A DNA stretch of 64,000 bases from Pseudofabraea citricarpa (GCA_029641185.1 JAPWGK010000032.1:124001-188000), one strand, 5' to 3'; shown: positions 47,951 to 60,220, counted from the stretch's first letter. Numbers and translations: made by a program. Notes: a model not told the origin generated them from the letters alone.

Positions 47951-49730
47951 CTACCTGGCAGCGTGAAACGGTCGCGGAGAGGTCATGATCCCATCATCAT
48001 CATCACCACCACCACCGCCACCGTTGCTCGTGCGGATGACGGGAGGGTACCCGATGCCGGATATCCTCTTGTTTGCCTCGTATCCCTCGTACATCTCGTA
48101 CCTCTCTTGATGTTGCTGCTGTTGCTGCTGCTGCTGCTGTTGCTGTTGGGGATAATGAAGAGGAGGATAGTGGGCAGCAGCAGCAGCACCATTACCACGA
48201 CTATGAGCTCTATCCTCAGCATACCTCCCCCCAACAGCCTCGGCACCAGCACCAGCACCAGCGCCCTCACCAATACCAATACCACTACCTAATCCCTGAC
48301 CGTGACCCTCACCCTCGCCAACGATTCTCAATTCCTGTTTCGCACCCCCATGCCCATTCCCATTCCCGTGCGGCAATCCAAACCCATGCTCCACATCGCC
48401 TCTGCTCCTCGGCCTCGACCTGCGATGGCGAAACTTGCGCTCCCGCTCTTTCTCCTTCTCCTGCTTCTCCTCCTCCGTCTTGTCCTGGTCGCCGTTGACC
48501 TCCTCGTAGTTCAGGAACTTGAAGATGCCATAGAAGGCCGACGCGAGCAGCGCTCCCAGGAACGGGCCCAGCCAGTAGATCCAGTGGTAGCTGTCGAAGG
48601 CGGAGCCGATGACTGCGGGGCCGAAAGCGCGTGCGGGGTTGAGGGAGCCGCCTGTCTGTTTTTGGGGTTTGTGTGTTTAGTGATATGTTTATGCATGCGA
48701 CTTTCGCTATAAGGGGGACTTGTCTTTTTTTTTTTGATTCCTTTTGGGAGGGATATATGATAGCAGGAGAAAAGGAAGAAAGGAAAAAAGAAACAAAAAA
48801 AAAAGAACTTACCCAGTAAACGCCGACCAGCTCCGCAACAAAAAGAGCGAGTCCTATACCGACGGGCGCGATAAAGGTAGCTTTCGTTTTCTATCACGTT
48901 TTTGCATCCCTTCAGTCTTTTTTCTCTCTCCTTCATCGCTTCAGGATCGACATACCTCGGCAGCGAGCATCAGGATGGTAAAGACCAGCTCGACGGTAAA
49001 GAACATCTCGAGGAACAGGCCCTGCACGACGCTCGTGCCGGACGTCAGGTGCACGGCGAAGAGGACGTCGTCGCCGGGGAGGAGGCCCTTGACGACGGCC
49101 GCCGCAGCCAGCGCCGCCAGCAGCTGCGCGATGAAGACGAAGCACGACCGCGTGAGGGGGACGTTTCCCGTGATGCAGAGCGCGAGGGTGACCTGTGGTT
49201 GCGGGGGTTCTTCTATCAATCAACTGCTCTTTTTTTACTTCTTGTTTTCCTTTCTTTTTCTTCTCTCTCGCTCTTGTGCGTCTTCGTTTTCTCCCTCGGT
49301 ACGGTCACTTAACTTAACTCGCTCACTTTACCTACCTATACTCACTTACTCGCTCGCTCGCTTGGCAGTTTAATTTCAAAGAGGGAGGGAGAGATGTCAC
49401 CAAATCAACTAACCAAGCAAACCAATCAAGAAATAGATAATAAAAAATAAAAATAAAACTCACTGCAGGATTGAACAACCCCCCACTGATACGAAAGAAG
49501 ACCCAGACGTTAATCGCGAGGCTGAAGCCAAAGACGAGAGCCGTATAGAGGAGCTGGGTGAGGTTCGGGCCCGTGATGTTGGTCGTGGCCGTCGAGGGCA
49601 GGTTGGCCGTCTGGGTGCCGGCGTAGGCGAAGAACAGGAACAGAAAGGTGCCGACGAACTCGCCCAGGAAAGCGACGAGGTGGTTGCGCACGCGGCGCGG
49701 GATGGACGACGAGGGGATCTGCATGCGCAT
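47951..49730 (-). CDS. Aquaporin/aquaglyceroporin (MIP family) with polyQ tail
   Basis: Six-helix membrane channel for water or small solutes. Exons 49730-49464, 49192-48956, 48890-48813 and 48655-47951, all phase 0, total 428 aa. The first NPA box (Phe-Asn-Pro-Ala-Val, about residues 86-90) is split by intron 1 between Ala and Val. The second reads [13 protein letters not shown] (about 197-209), the usual form. [14 protein letters not shown] marks helix 1. The channel ends about residue 255. A tail of about 170 aa follows, first Glu/Lys/Arg-rich, then Gly-rich, then 12 consecutive Gln (48113-48148) and a Gly/Asp run. The closest classical type is the orthodox fungal aquaporin (AQY-like), but selectivity is not certain. 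It is divergent from the bZIP gene across 6.6 kb. Confidence 0.9.
48113..48148 (-). repeat. CAG/CAA tract coding for 12 glutamines in the aquaporin tail
   Basis: Twelve codons, eight CAG and four CAA, in frame in the last aquaporin exon. Pure CAG runs reach five units, so length variation between strains is plausible. Confidence 0.85.
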
Positions 49731-52700
49731 CTTCCTTTCCTTTTTTTTTTTTTTTTTTTTTTTCTCTTACAAAGGAGAGATCCGGAAAAGGACGGGGGGA
49801 GGGGGTTCTCGGGATACCGAATTCGACTCGACCCGGCCGGTGTTGTGCTTCTTCACTGCCCTATTGCGGTACTAAATCGTGTTGGCGGTTGGCTGTTGCT
49901 GATATAACAACCCCTGCCTGCTTGGGTTTGAAGAGTCTTGCGTCTTTTCCTTTCTTGTCTTCTCTTGTCTTGTGCCTTGGATGGATGACCTGTGACCCGT
50001 TGTCCGTCCTGTCAAACCCCCCTGTCTCTCTGTCTCGCTATCTCGTCTTGTCCTGTCTGTTGTTTTCTGTCTATTCTTCTCTCCGTCGTCTGTCGTCTGT
50101 CGTCTGTCGTCCGCCTGTCGGTCGGGGGTGTTGCAGATTATGCAGGTGCAAGGCAAGGCAAGGTAGGACAGGGCAGGGCAGGGCAGGGCAGCCAGGCCAG
50201 GCCAGGTGCCGATGCAGTGCAGGTGGCAGCTCGAGCTCCAATCGTCCAGTCGTGCAGTTACCAGCCAGCCAGGTAGGCACGTACTGTAGGGTACAGCAGG
50301 GCAGGGTATGTATTAACGACCGGACAAGACAGGACCGCAAAGGAGAGGAGAAGAAAGCAGAAAGAAAAAAAAACAGGGAACGTGAGGTCGGCCAAGAAGT
50401 TTGCCCTTCGGCTTCGGAAGGTCTATCGAGTCTCTTCAGAGGGAGGGGTTGGCTCTGGTTGGCTCGACCTGATTAATAAATCAACTTTAAAAGTCGACGA
50501 GGCACGGCGAGGGCGAGGGTTTGGTTGCAGCAGCTGTAATTGCTCCTTCCTCTCCTTCGGACCTTTGGTCTTGCTGGTTGATTGCCGGCTTCCTTTCTTT
50601 CGCATTCGGCCGCGGGTTTTGCCCTCTCTCGTCTCTCGTCTCTCGTCTTTCGCTTCTTGGTACTTTAGAATTCGAGGATCGTCTCTGTCACGTCGTTGAT
50701 CATGGTGAGATAATGATGTCGATACAAAACTCACAGTACTCACCATACGAAATAAATGTATGACGGCACCGGTTTTTGGGCCTCCTTTGCTCCATACAGT
50801 CAGTAGCACATAGACTTCACGCCCGCCGGTCCGTCCACCACAAGGCCAAACGCCAAAACGCCAAAACGCCAGACTCGCCAATCGATGACATAGCTGAGTT
50901 TCCGCTTTGGGCAATTATGCTTTCCTCTCTCCCTCTCTCTTTTTTACGGAAATGTACTCCGCACATTTCCTGGGGGGGTTTTTTTTTTTTTTTTGAACTT
51001 TTTTTTTTTGCCTTTGTATCCTTGCCGCGTGCTGTACCTGTGCAGTGCTGTACGAAAAGACGGTATGATCTGCTGCAACGAATGGCAGAGGGGCTTGGGG
51101 GTTTACCGTTTACCGTCGCCTAAGTCGAGGAGAGAGAGGTTTAGGGTGGGCGCGCACTGTAACAGCGAGCGAGCGGGCTTTGTGTGACTTGGTAATTTAC
51201 CAAGTGGCAGACAGGCCAGGAGGGAAGAGAAGAGAGAGGGGGGGAAAAGGGAGAAGGAGAAGCAAAAGAGAAGAAAGGAGAAAGCTATGATGGCGACTCG
51301 GGAGAGCGTTGCTGGTCGGTCCAGATAAGGTAGACTAGATATCTCAACTCGTCTCACTCACTCTCTCTCTCTCTCTCATCTTACTTGTGACCCTAACCCT
51401 CAATCCTTAGACCTTCGTCTTCTACTCTGTTTTTTCTTTCTTTTTCTTTTTTTGATCTTTTGATTTTTGGTCTAGATTAGAGGCTGTGCTGATATAATTC
51501 AATTCAAATTCAACATACCACGACGCAGCGCGATAGACAGCACACGCATCAGCCAAGCGACAGACCAACACTTCTTCCTCTCTCTTCCTCTCTCTCATCC
51601 ATTTTCTTTCTTCTTTTGAATTCTTTTTAGGCTTTTTTTCTTTTCTACGCGTGCTCCTAAGCTGAGGTATCGCATCCCGTGGGGAAGGGGAAGGGAAAGC
51701 AGGAGAGGTAGAGAAGCGGTGAATATCTCCCTCTCCCTCTCCTATCCTCTTTTCTTTTTTTTTTTCCTTTTTTTTCTTTTTTTTTTTTTGGCTGAAGGTA
51801 AGCTGTGACTGGTAGGTTGGGTGATCACTTGACTGACGGAATTGATGGGTGGTGGTATTTTACAGTTTTACGCACGCACGAACATGCATCGCTGCATCTC
51901 TGCGTCTTCGCATGCAGGCGTACGGAGAGAAGGCCGGTTGAGAGATAGAGAACGAACAGGTGAAGGGGGGAGGGGGAAAAAGAAGGGCACCTCACAAGCA
52001 GCAGCATAGCATAAAGACGAGGAGCAAACCCCGAGAGAGAGAGAAAAAGCAGGTAAAGAAGGCGGAAAAGGAGAGAAAAGTCAATCGTTTATCCGCCGCT
52101 CTCGCCAGAGCAGAGCAGAGCAGAGCAAACCAGACCGAACATCCCTCATCCCTATCTACCTATCTATCTGTCTGTCTATCCATCTACGGTCTCTATCCCC
52201 CTTGTACAGTAAGCGAGAGCGTCAAGTGCGAGTCCAAGATCAGGTTCAGGTTCAGGTTCAAGAGTCTCACGAGTCTGGGCATGTACTTTTATTAGCGTGG
52301 CGCTGGGTACTGGCAGTCTGGCCTGGCACTGGCACGCATGCACGAATCCGGCGACGTGCATAAGTAGCAGAAGAACAGCCGAAGCCGAAAAGCTGAGCTG
52401 AGTGTCGTGGGTCGTGGGTCGTGGTCGTCGGGAAAAGTCTAATTCATCATCATCATCATCATCATCGTCACCACCACCATCGGCGCCAGCGCCAGCGGCA
52501 AGGCAAGGTAAGCAACCAAACGGAAATGCCATGTCGGCTCGTAAAGCAGAGCAGAGCACAGCAAAGCAAAAGTAGACCATTGCCTATTGGGGAGGCACCC
52601 GCAGCAAGGACCAACCGACCGAGGCGGAGGCGCTGGCGTAGGTAGAAGAGCAGTCGCGAAGAATGGAAACCTTATTATTTGACAACGACGGCCTGAGATA

Positions 52701-55700
52701 AAGGGCGGTGATCAGCTGATGGATGGACAGCTGAAACACAAGACATTACGCTGTCTGGGTTGTTCTGTTGTTCAGTTGATGGGCAAAACTGTATTGGCGG
52801 TTGGGTCAATAATAGCTGGCATGGCGTAGCATGGCATGGCATGGATGGGGTTGCGGTTGAAGTTGCAAGTTGCGCTTGCGGGTGCGGTTGTGTTATTCAA
52901 AGGGATAGACAGCAGCACTTCAAATAGAACGTTCGCTATTGGCCTGTGTGTCTTTTGACTTTATGTATCTTCCTTCTTGCGCTGTGCTGCGCTGCGCTGA
53001 GCTGAGGGAAATGAGCGAGTCTGTGAGTGATGCGATGTGATGATGTGATGTGATGTGTGAAGCTACTAGAGAGGTAGAGCTCGGCCGAGCTCTCGGGTGC
53101 CCAAGAGCCGTCAGAAAGGAGATTTTAAAGTTGGTCTTGTCTGAGAGCCTGCGTCACGATATGTAGGTGTAGATGTTGGTGTTGGTGTAGGTGTAGGGTG
53201 CAGCAGCTGCTGAGGCTTCGGGGGAGGCGTTGGTGATACGAACTGTTTGCTTTCCTGCTTCTGTTATTGTGGTGTGCCGAAGTGGTGGTGCTATAGGTAT
53301 GATGTCGCTGGGAGGAAGAGAGAAATATCATAAAGCCAAAGTTGTTGTTATTGTCGGGCGATAAGCTTCTTATCTAGCCGAAGTCATTCGCTATTCCTCG
53401 CTTTCCTTTTGCTCTTCTTCTTCTTTTCTTCTCTCGCACTTCCTGGGGCTTCCTGGGCTTCCAGGACTTCCAGGGCTTCTTGGGCTTCTTGGAAGCATCT
53501 TCGGGGCGTTGGACCGCAGACCGTCAACCATAAACCACAGACCGTGGACCTTGTGCCTGTCCACGTCTCGAGGGCGGCTCGGCCTTCGTCAGCAAGGCGT
53601 ATTGCCAGGAGGGCCCGCCTACCGCTCTCTACCGCAACTCAGCTCAGCTCACGATGTATGTGGTTGTGGTGAAGACTATTGTCAGGTCAGGTCAGGGCTA
53701 GCTAGTGCACGGGATTTGACGGAGATCCTGGGAGGGAAAAGTAGGGGAGGTGCCTGTGCACTGCTGCTACTGCAGACCACCAGCACCAGCACCACCACCA
53801 CGACTCCACCCCACAGAACTCTCGGATGCTCAATCTCTGACCTCTGCTTCTAACCATGTTCCAGAAGATTTGACTTCCGTTCTTCTCGAAGTTTCATGGC
53901 TCCCGGAGAGCGGGCTAGGGAGGGGGGGACTTTGGGCTTTGGGCTCTGGGCGTCATGTCATGGCTGGCTGCTGGCTGTAACCATCACAAGCCAGAGCGAA
54001 GAGAATCCATTGCCCTATTCACCGCTCTTCGCAAGACCAAAAACGTAACTCTTTGAAGGGCTTGTTTGAAAGCTGGTCTTGTTTTCCCTGCCACCTGCAG
54101 CAGCAGCAGCAGGAGCAGGAATCGAATCGAAGCAGGAGGCATGAGGGATGAGGCATGAGGGATGAGGAGATGAGTGCATGGTGCAGCGGAGAGTGGGTGA
54201 GTGGGTGAGTGGGTGAGTTGAGTGGGTAGTGAGTAGTGAGTAGCGAGTGGGCGAGAATGATGATATGTGCTCAAGGCCGCTTACTTTGCTTGTCACTCAC
54301 TTACACACCATGTTTGATTTCCGAAGATCAGATCTCAGATCTCAGATCTTTTGGTGATTAAAAAAAAAAGCCCCGAGCTGGCTTGGTTGAGTTAGGTGCG
54401 AATCAGGTTTTTAAAAAAGAGGGTCAGTCGGAGGATCGTGCTGGGGCAGATGGTGAGGGGGGAAGAGAGGGGGGGATGAGGAGGGGTTCAAGTACCGGAC
54501 GAAGGAACGTGAGAGAGAGATGAGGTTGTCGTGAAGTGAGGTCAAGTAAAGTCTGGGCCCTTTAGTGAGGGAGAGGGACGCTGTGAGAGTGGGATTGGGG
54601 ATTGTTAGGGAGGATAGTGGACTGTGGGTAGTGCTGGTAGTGCTGGTACAGTAGTGTCGTATAGTGTAATAGTGTGTCGTGTTAGGGCTTTCCGTTCCGT
54701 ACCTTCGGCTCTCATTCCGGGGCGTGCAGGCGTGCAGGCGTGCAGGCAGGCAGATCAAAGATGCGGGTATTCAGGAATGGAAGTAAGTATAGTAGTATAG
54801 TATAGTAGTATAGTACAACAACACCCGCTCTCTCTATCTCTCTTTTGCTGTTACTTCCACTGTTACTTCACTCCTACTCCTACTTCCCTCCCCCCTCTCA
54901 TCCGCCTACGGGACTTTTCCGACGCTCACGCTCGTCCAACCCCGATGGATGGCCCAGCAGAACTTCCACATCGGGTCATAGAGGCAGCAAACAGCAGCAA
55001 CATCCTCAGCGAGCTGCTGCAGATCGCCGCCACCGTCCAAACTCTAATTGTTCGGCGCGGCGCAGCCAATCATGAGACAGGAGGGGGGGGTTGTGTGTGC
55101 GGTGTTGCACAGGGTGTGCGGTGCAGCGTGTGCAGCGTGCAGCAGCGCATGGGTGGGCGCTGTTCAGGGTTTTCTTCGGGGGTTGTTGCCAGGGATACAG
55201 GGCATGTACCAGGGATCCCAGGGATGGGCCTTCCCCAACCCTGCCATGCCATGCAGACACCTTTTTTTTTCTTTTCTCTTCTCTTTTTATGTTTTGTTAT
55301 GCCGTTTGCACACTTTCGCCAGTAGCGGAAGTTAGCGTGTTTGGTGGAGGAATCTCGGAGAGTACCCTGAAGACTCGTGGCTCCGGCCTTCCGCTGGGCT
55401 GCTACAGGCTACAGGCTGCAGGCTACAGGCTACAGGCTGATGGTGGTGGTGACTTGACTCCTGGCTCCTGGCTCCTGGTTTCTGGCTGTGCTGCTGCTGC
55501 TGCTGCTGCTGCTGGAAGTAGGTACAGGCCACAGGCCACAGGCGACAGGCGACAGGCTGCTGAGGGATGGCGTAGGCCGCGGATGGCAAGTCAGTGATTT
55601 ACCCCAGGAATGGCAAAGTTCCGATGCTTGTTCACTGTACTTTCTCTACTCTACTTGCTCTCCCGTAGACGCTTTTGCAAGCTGCAGAATCCCGCCCAAC

Positions 55701-56356
55701 CCTCTTTTGGCAATTAGTACTTCTTGATGATAGAACGGCCCTCAGACTCCTCTCACACCCCTACTCTCCCTTTGCCTTGCCTTCCCCTTCGCCCTCTCTC
55801 TCTCTCTCTCACTACGGACCACCGCCAACACTACTACTACCACCACCACTACTACCACCACCACCACTACCATCTATTCCGCCCAACTCGACTCTTACTT
55901 ACTTACATACTCACTTACTTACCTACTCACCGTCACACCACACACACCAACACTCACTTACTCACTTACTCAACTCACAACTCACTCAACTCACTCACAC
56001 ACACTCACACTCACACACATACATCTCACTCCTATCACCCCTCCCCTACCTCCCCTACCTCAACCCTCAACCCTCACCCCCCCCCCCCCCCCCCCATACA
56101 CACACACCGTGTTTGCACATCCAGCAACCATCCTTGCACCCATCTCGCTCTGACGCTTGGGTACTTGACGACGTTGGACCCCATTTATTTCAACTCCCGC
56201 CCCACTACTTGGTCCATCACAAGAGAGCACTCAATCCACCACCACCGACCCTCATTTCATCCCCTCCTCAAACACATTCTTCCCTCTTGGTTCCATTCCC
56301 TCACCTCGTCTCTCATAAGAAAGCACATACCACCTCTTCCCTCTCAACTGCAGGAG
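49731..56356. promoter_or_regulatory. Long divergent intergenic region between aquaporin and bZIP genes
   Basis: About 6.6 kb with no supported gene, rich in poly-pyrimidine and pentamer repeats: poly-T (49740-49763), GGGCA units (50168-50190), poly-T (50979-50994), GAGCA units (52109-52127), CAT triplets (52445-52466), ACAGGC-type runs (55405-55440 and 55525-55557) and C19 (56077-56095). The last 650 bases before the bZIP start are C/T/A-rich and G-poor on the plus strand, like a long fungal 5' leader. No TATA-proximal element was singled out. Confidence 0.55.
56077..56095. repeat. C19 homopolymer in the bZIP leader
   Basis: Nineteen consecutive C about 260 bp upstream of the bZIP start codon. 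The matching G19 on the other strand could form a quadruplex; the length is also prone to sequencing error. Confidence 0.8.
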
Positions 56357-57979
56357 ATGAGCAGATTGAACAACATGTCGAGCAGCTCCAACAGTCCAGA
56401 AACCATGGTGGAGCAGGCCAAAGAAGAGCCCAGGCAGAAGGGTACGTGTGTCGTATAACCTCACCTTCCCTTCCCTTCCCTTCCTTCCCCCTCAATGGGT
56501 CCTGCCCAAGGTGGAGAATGGCGAGTCGTGTCGAGTCGACTCGTGTAAGCGACGCCCGCTCTAACACTTATATCTTCAGGTGCCCGCGGTGGGAAGCGAT
56601 CCGTCACACACCTCAGCAAGGCTCAGCTCGCCCGGAAACGAGCCAACGATCGCGAGGCCCAGCGCAACATCCGTCAGCGGACCAAGGAGCACATCGAGAC
56701 GCTGGAGAAGAAGGTCAAGGAGCTCGAATCCCTCGAGAATGGCCAGCGGGATACCAACATCGAGCGCGTGCTCGAGCGGAACCGGCAGCTGGAGCGCGAG
56801 ATTGAGAAGCTGAAGGCGCAGGTACAGGTGCAGGAGCTCTCTCCCGAGGCCGAAGATGTCAGCATGCATCAGTCAACACCACCTTACGGGGAGTGGACTG
56901 ATGAGGATGCGCCTTCGTGTCCGTGGAGCACGACGTCTGACCTGCCCGTACCCATTGTCGTCCCGCAGCATATCAAGATCGATCCCAGCATCCCGTTCGT
57001 GCCAATGGATATCCCCGTGTATCCCACGCCCGCGACCTCGCACAGCAACTTCATGGTGCCCGAGTCGGAGGCGACGGACCAGCTCTACACCTCGCTCCCT
57101 CCCTCCTCGGGCTGGGACGACCCAAGCATGACGGCCACCGCAGCGGCGCCGTCGTGGACGGCCTTTGCACCAACCTTCCAGCAGCCGTCTCGCTTCACCG
57201 ATTCCAACACGTCGAGCCCTCGCTTCACCGACATGATTAACGCGCCTCAGTCCTCGTCGGGGCAATTTCAGAATACTACCTGTTGGCAGGCACAGCCTTC
57301 AGTATACGCGTGGCAAATTAGTACGAAAGTCTCGGCCCCTGTTACTCTTGTTGATGAGCTTATGATAGGCGTCATCCAGTCCCAACGCCATTTACATATG
57401 ACGGCAGATGTAACGGGCCAATGCCTAATTGGTCCAGCGTTCCCCTCGGTTCACGTCCTCTTCAATCAACCGGGTCCCCCGAAGCCCTTGAACCCTTCGT
57501 CACTCACGTTAACTGAGACCATGTCACGGTACTCGGCCGTGCTGTCCGGTCGAGGTTTCCAGCTCATCCCCGAGAAGCTCGCCTCGTTCATGGCCATGTA
57601 CCGGTTCGTGCAGTGGCAGATCGCCCCCTCGCAGCTGACGTACGGAGCCCTCCACGAGTGGCAAGCACCGCGACCCTCGCAACTCATCATTCCTCACCCG
57701 GCGTGGATGGACCTCCCTCCGTGGGGCAAGTTCCGCGACAAGATCATCGAGAACCAGGAGCGCTACGGCACGCTCGAGTTCCAGAACTGCTACGCCTCGA
57801 ATCTGAACGTCAACTTCCCCGGTAACGGGATGGAGGCTCTGGTCTTCGAGGATGGTGGTATCCGCGTCAGCCCCAAGATGGAGAAGCACCTCTCGGATCT
57901 CAGCAACATGAGCATGCGGAAACCCTTCGCTGACAAATATCCGGAGTTCGCTGACGTCTGTCAATTTGACGAGGTGTGA
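56357..57979 (+). CDS. bZIP transcription factor with DUF3425 domain
   Basis: Nuclear DNA-binding protein of a filamentous-fungal bZIP subfamily. Exons 56357-56441 and 56580-57979 (138-nt intron), 494 aa. After a Ser-rich start, the basic region (about residues 41-62) reads Lys-Ala-Gln-Leu-Ala-Arg-Lys-Arg-Ala-Asn-Asp-Arg-Glu-Ala-Gln-Arg-Asn-Ile-Arg, with the core Asn-x3-Gln-Arg pattern, followed by a short leucine zipper (Ile-Glu-Thr-Leu-Glu-Lys-Lys-Val-Lys-Glu-Leu). A Pro/Ser/Thr-rich linker follows. The C-terminal half has the DUF3425 pattern: a long helix, Met-Ala-Met-Tyr-Arg-Phe-Val-Gln-Trp-Gln-Ile, then Arg-Pro-Ser-Gln-Leu-x3-His-Pro-Ala-Trp-Met-Asp and Leu-Pro-Pro-Trp-Gly-Lys-Phe-Arg-Asp. 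The start at 56357 is preferred (CAGGAGATG); the frame is open far upstream only through repeat sequence. Targets are unknown. Confidence 0.9.
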
Positions 57980-58785
57980 TTTCCTCTTTTGTATTTGGGG
58001 CGGGAGGGTTTATTTCCTGGTCACGGGCTGCATCTGCGATGGTTAAAGAAGGGGTCTTCTGGTCCTTTTGGGGTTTTTGGGGGCGTCGCTCTTTCTGAGC
58101 TCATGGAGCTTGGTTTTTTTGTTTATTATTATATATTATGGGCTCATCGGGGGGGTGTCGATCGGATTTTTGTCTTTGGATTGATATCCGGTTTCGGTAT
58201 TTGGGAGCTCACGGAACGAGCGAAAATGAATTATGAAGTATCTTTGGGCGGTGGAGGGAGTCATTTTTTCCTCTTTCTCTTTTTCTTTTACTTTTCTGGT
58301 TAGGGAGGTAGGGAGGAAGGCAATATATATCATCTTCTTTTTCTTTTTCTTTTTTTGTCTTTTGACTTGGGTATAGGGGGTGTGAGGAAAAGCTAGCGAG
58401 CAAGCGAACGAGCGAACGAGCAAAAAACATCATAGCTATAGCTAGAGCGGGTGGTGGTGTATTGGAAAGCATATGAAATGAAAAGGGAATGGATGAACGA
58501 AGGGGAAAGGGGGTGGGGTGGTGTTAAAATAACAAAATTTTCTTCTTTTCTTTTCTTTTCTTTCTTCCTCTCCTTACTTTTTCTACCTCTACTTCACTTC
58601 ACTTCACTTCGCTTCGCTTCTCGCACTTGTATTCTCCCTTTTTTGGTCGGCACATATATGTTTTGTCCGTATGTATGTATGGTACACGTCGTTTGCATTC
58701 TTCTACTTCTTTTTTTTTTTTTTTTTCCTTTTGCCTTTTGATCGCTTGCTTCTATAGATGAGATTTTCTTTTCGGGGTTTTTTGG

Positions 58786-58839
<54 letters not shown>

Positions 58840-59049
58840 CTTCAATTCAGATTGGCATACGTCAAAACATCAAGATACAAAGAGATATATATATATACCC
58901 GCTTCTATTGTTTTACTCTTAACCTTGACCTTTGATCTTGACTTTTGATCGTAACCTTTGATCGTAACCTTTTGATTTCGATTCTTCGCTCGCTTAACCC
59001 CCCCCCCCCCCCTTCCTTTCTTCTTTTCTTCTCTTCTTCTTCTTTTTAT
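57980..59049. other. bZIP 3' flank and start of the repeat island
   Basis: G/T-rich 3' UTR-like sequence to about 58300, then polypyrimidine and polypurine runs. No gene seen. Confidence 0.5.
58788..58837. repeat. GA dinucleotide microsatellite
   Basis: About 24 consecutive GA units. Confidence 0.9.
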
Positions 59050-59100
59050 GGGGGCCAGCCCCCAAACCCCCATTGCTCTGCGAGGCCGCTCTTTTGAAAA
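59050..59100 (+). repeat. GC-rich palindromic repeat, copy A
   Basis: Begins GGGGGCCAGCCCCC, then AAACCCCCATTGCTCTGCG, AGGCCGCTCTTTTGAAAA. The first copy of a family of four within 1.6 kb. It is followed by TA and CT dinucleotide runs. Confidence 0.85.
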
Positions 59101-59302
59101 ACATATATATATATATATATATACTCTCTCTCTCTCTCTCTGCAGGTACGACATCAACGATAACTAACTGCCTTGAAGAACTAAGTAGGTACACGAGTAA
59201 GCGTAAGCGTAAGCATAGAAGTAGAAGTAGAGCAAAGAGCAAAGACTAAAGAACAGGCGAGCGGACAGATAGCGTGACGGAGATAGCCAGAGCTAAGACG
59301 AG

Positions 59303-59350
59303 ACTAGTATCGTTACGTATATAATAATTAATTACCCCTGCGGAGCCTAA
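59303..59350 (+). repeat. Direct repeat unit ending TTACCCCTGCGGAGCCTAA, copy 1
   Basis: Starts ACTAGTATCG and ends ATTACCCCTGCGGAGCCTAA. A second copy lies at 60181-60220. Each follows a GC-rich palindromic repeat, so the two repeats appear to be parts of one larger duplicated unit. Confidence 0.75.
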
Positions 59351-59564
59351 GAGAAGAAAAGGAGAGAGAGATATTATATAATAAATATATTATATTAATA
59401 CGTAGGGATTAAGAGACTTTCTTCTTTCTTTCTTACTTACCTATTACCTCCGAACCAGGAGTTAGTCAGATAAATAAATTATAATTTATATATTAAATTA
59501 TAGAATATCAGTTACGTTTTTTAGAGGACCTATTCTCTCTTTTTTCTCTTTTTTCTTTTTTATA

Positions 59565-59619
59565 GGGGCTAGCCCCCAAACCCCCGTTGCTCTGCGAGGC
59601 CGGCCCGCTCTTTTGAAAA
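59565..59619 (+). repeat. GC-rich palindromic repeat, copy B
   Basis: GGGGCTAGCCCC is a perfect palindrome here, followed by the same CAAACCCCCGTTGCTCTGCG stretch and a small GGCC expansion before CTCTTTTGAAAA. Confidence 0.85.
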
Positions 59620-59926
59620 GATCCTGTCTCTTCTTTCTAAGGGAAGAAAAGAGAAGAAAAGAGAAGAATAGATCTGAGAGACGGGAGTTGCTTGGTTGGT
59701 ATTTTAGGATATAGGTATAAGTAGCTAGGCTTTTTATAGGTTTTTATCTCTCAAATCTCGCGTGCGTAGTTTAGATATCGAGTTGTTTATCTTTAGTTGG
59801 CTTTTTAGAGGATTTATTACGACCTTGTTGTTCTCTCCTCTCTCTCTCTCTTTTCTCTCTCTTTTAACAAGTATAGTTTTAAGTATAACTAATTATCTAA
59901 AATAACTAGGTAGGTTTAAGCATAAG

Positions 59927-60089
59927 TGTCGGTATCCTCCGATATCATAAGGTCAATACAGTGATTCACTGTGGTGGCTCGTAATGATTGATGTAAGATG
60001 GTTGTTCAATTGGAAGGAAAGAGGAGCATACAGGAGGCCTTATATAGGCACTAGCGTTCCACGTGCCTTGTTTGACTATTATTCCAACA
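59927..60089. mobile_element. Solo LTR of a retrotransposon, ATAAG target duplication
   Basis: A 163-bp segment starting TGTCGGTATCC and ending ATTCCAACA, so with TG...CA ends. It is flanked on both sides by ATAAG (59922-59926 and 60090-60094), the 5-bp duplication made by retroviral-type integrase. An internal TATATAGG box lies near 60040. No internal retrotransposon sequence is present, so the element was lost by LTR-LTR recombination. Size and ends fit a Ty1/copia-type LTR, but superfamily is inference. It sits inside the second copy of the duplicated unit, so it inserted after that duplication. Confidence 0.82.
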
Positions 60090-60180
60090 ATAAGTATTAT
60101 AATAAAAACTAGAGAGAGAGAGAACGAACGAACGAGCGAGCGAGTAAGGAATAAAAATAATAAGAGGTGTATACGATAGA

Positions 60181-60220
60181 ACTAGTATCGTCATATAAGG
60201 ATTACCCCTGCGGAGCCTAA
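60181..60220 (+). repeat. Direct repeat unit ending TTACCCCTGCGGAGCCTAA, copy 2
   Basis: Same start (ACTAGTATCG) and end as the copy at 59303-59350 with a shorter middle. Confidence 0.75.

Noticed and set aside
49889..50476. 195-codon plus-strand open frame
   Set aside because: Driven by CTGTC and GGGCA pentamers; composition shifts with each repeat and no family features are seen.
55724..56356. In-frame N-terminal extension of the bZIP protein
   Set aside because: The frame is open upstream only through His/Tyr/Thr/Pro repeats from C/A/T-rich leader DNA; the start at 56357 fits better.
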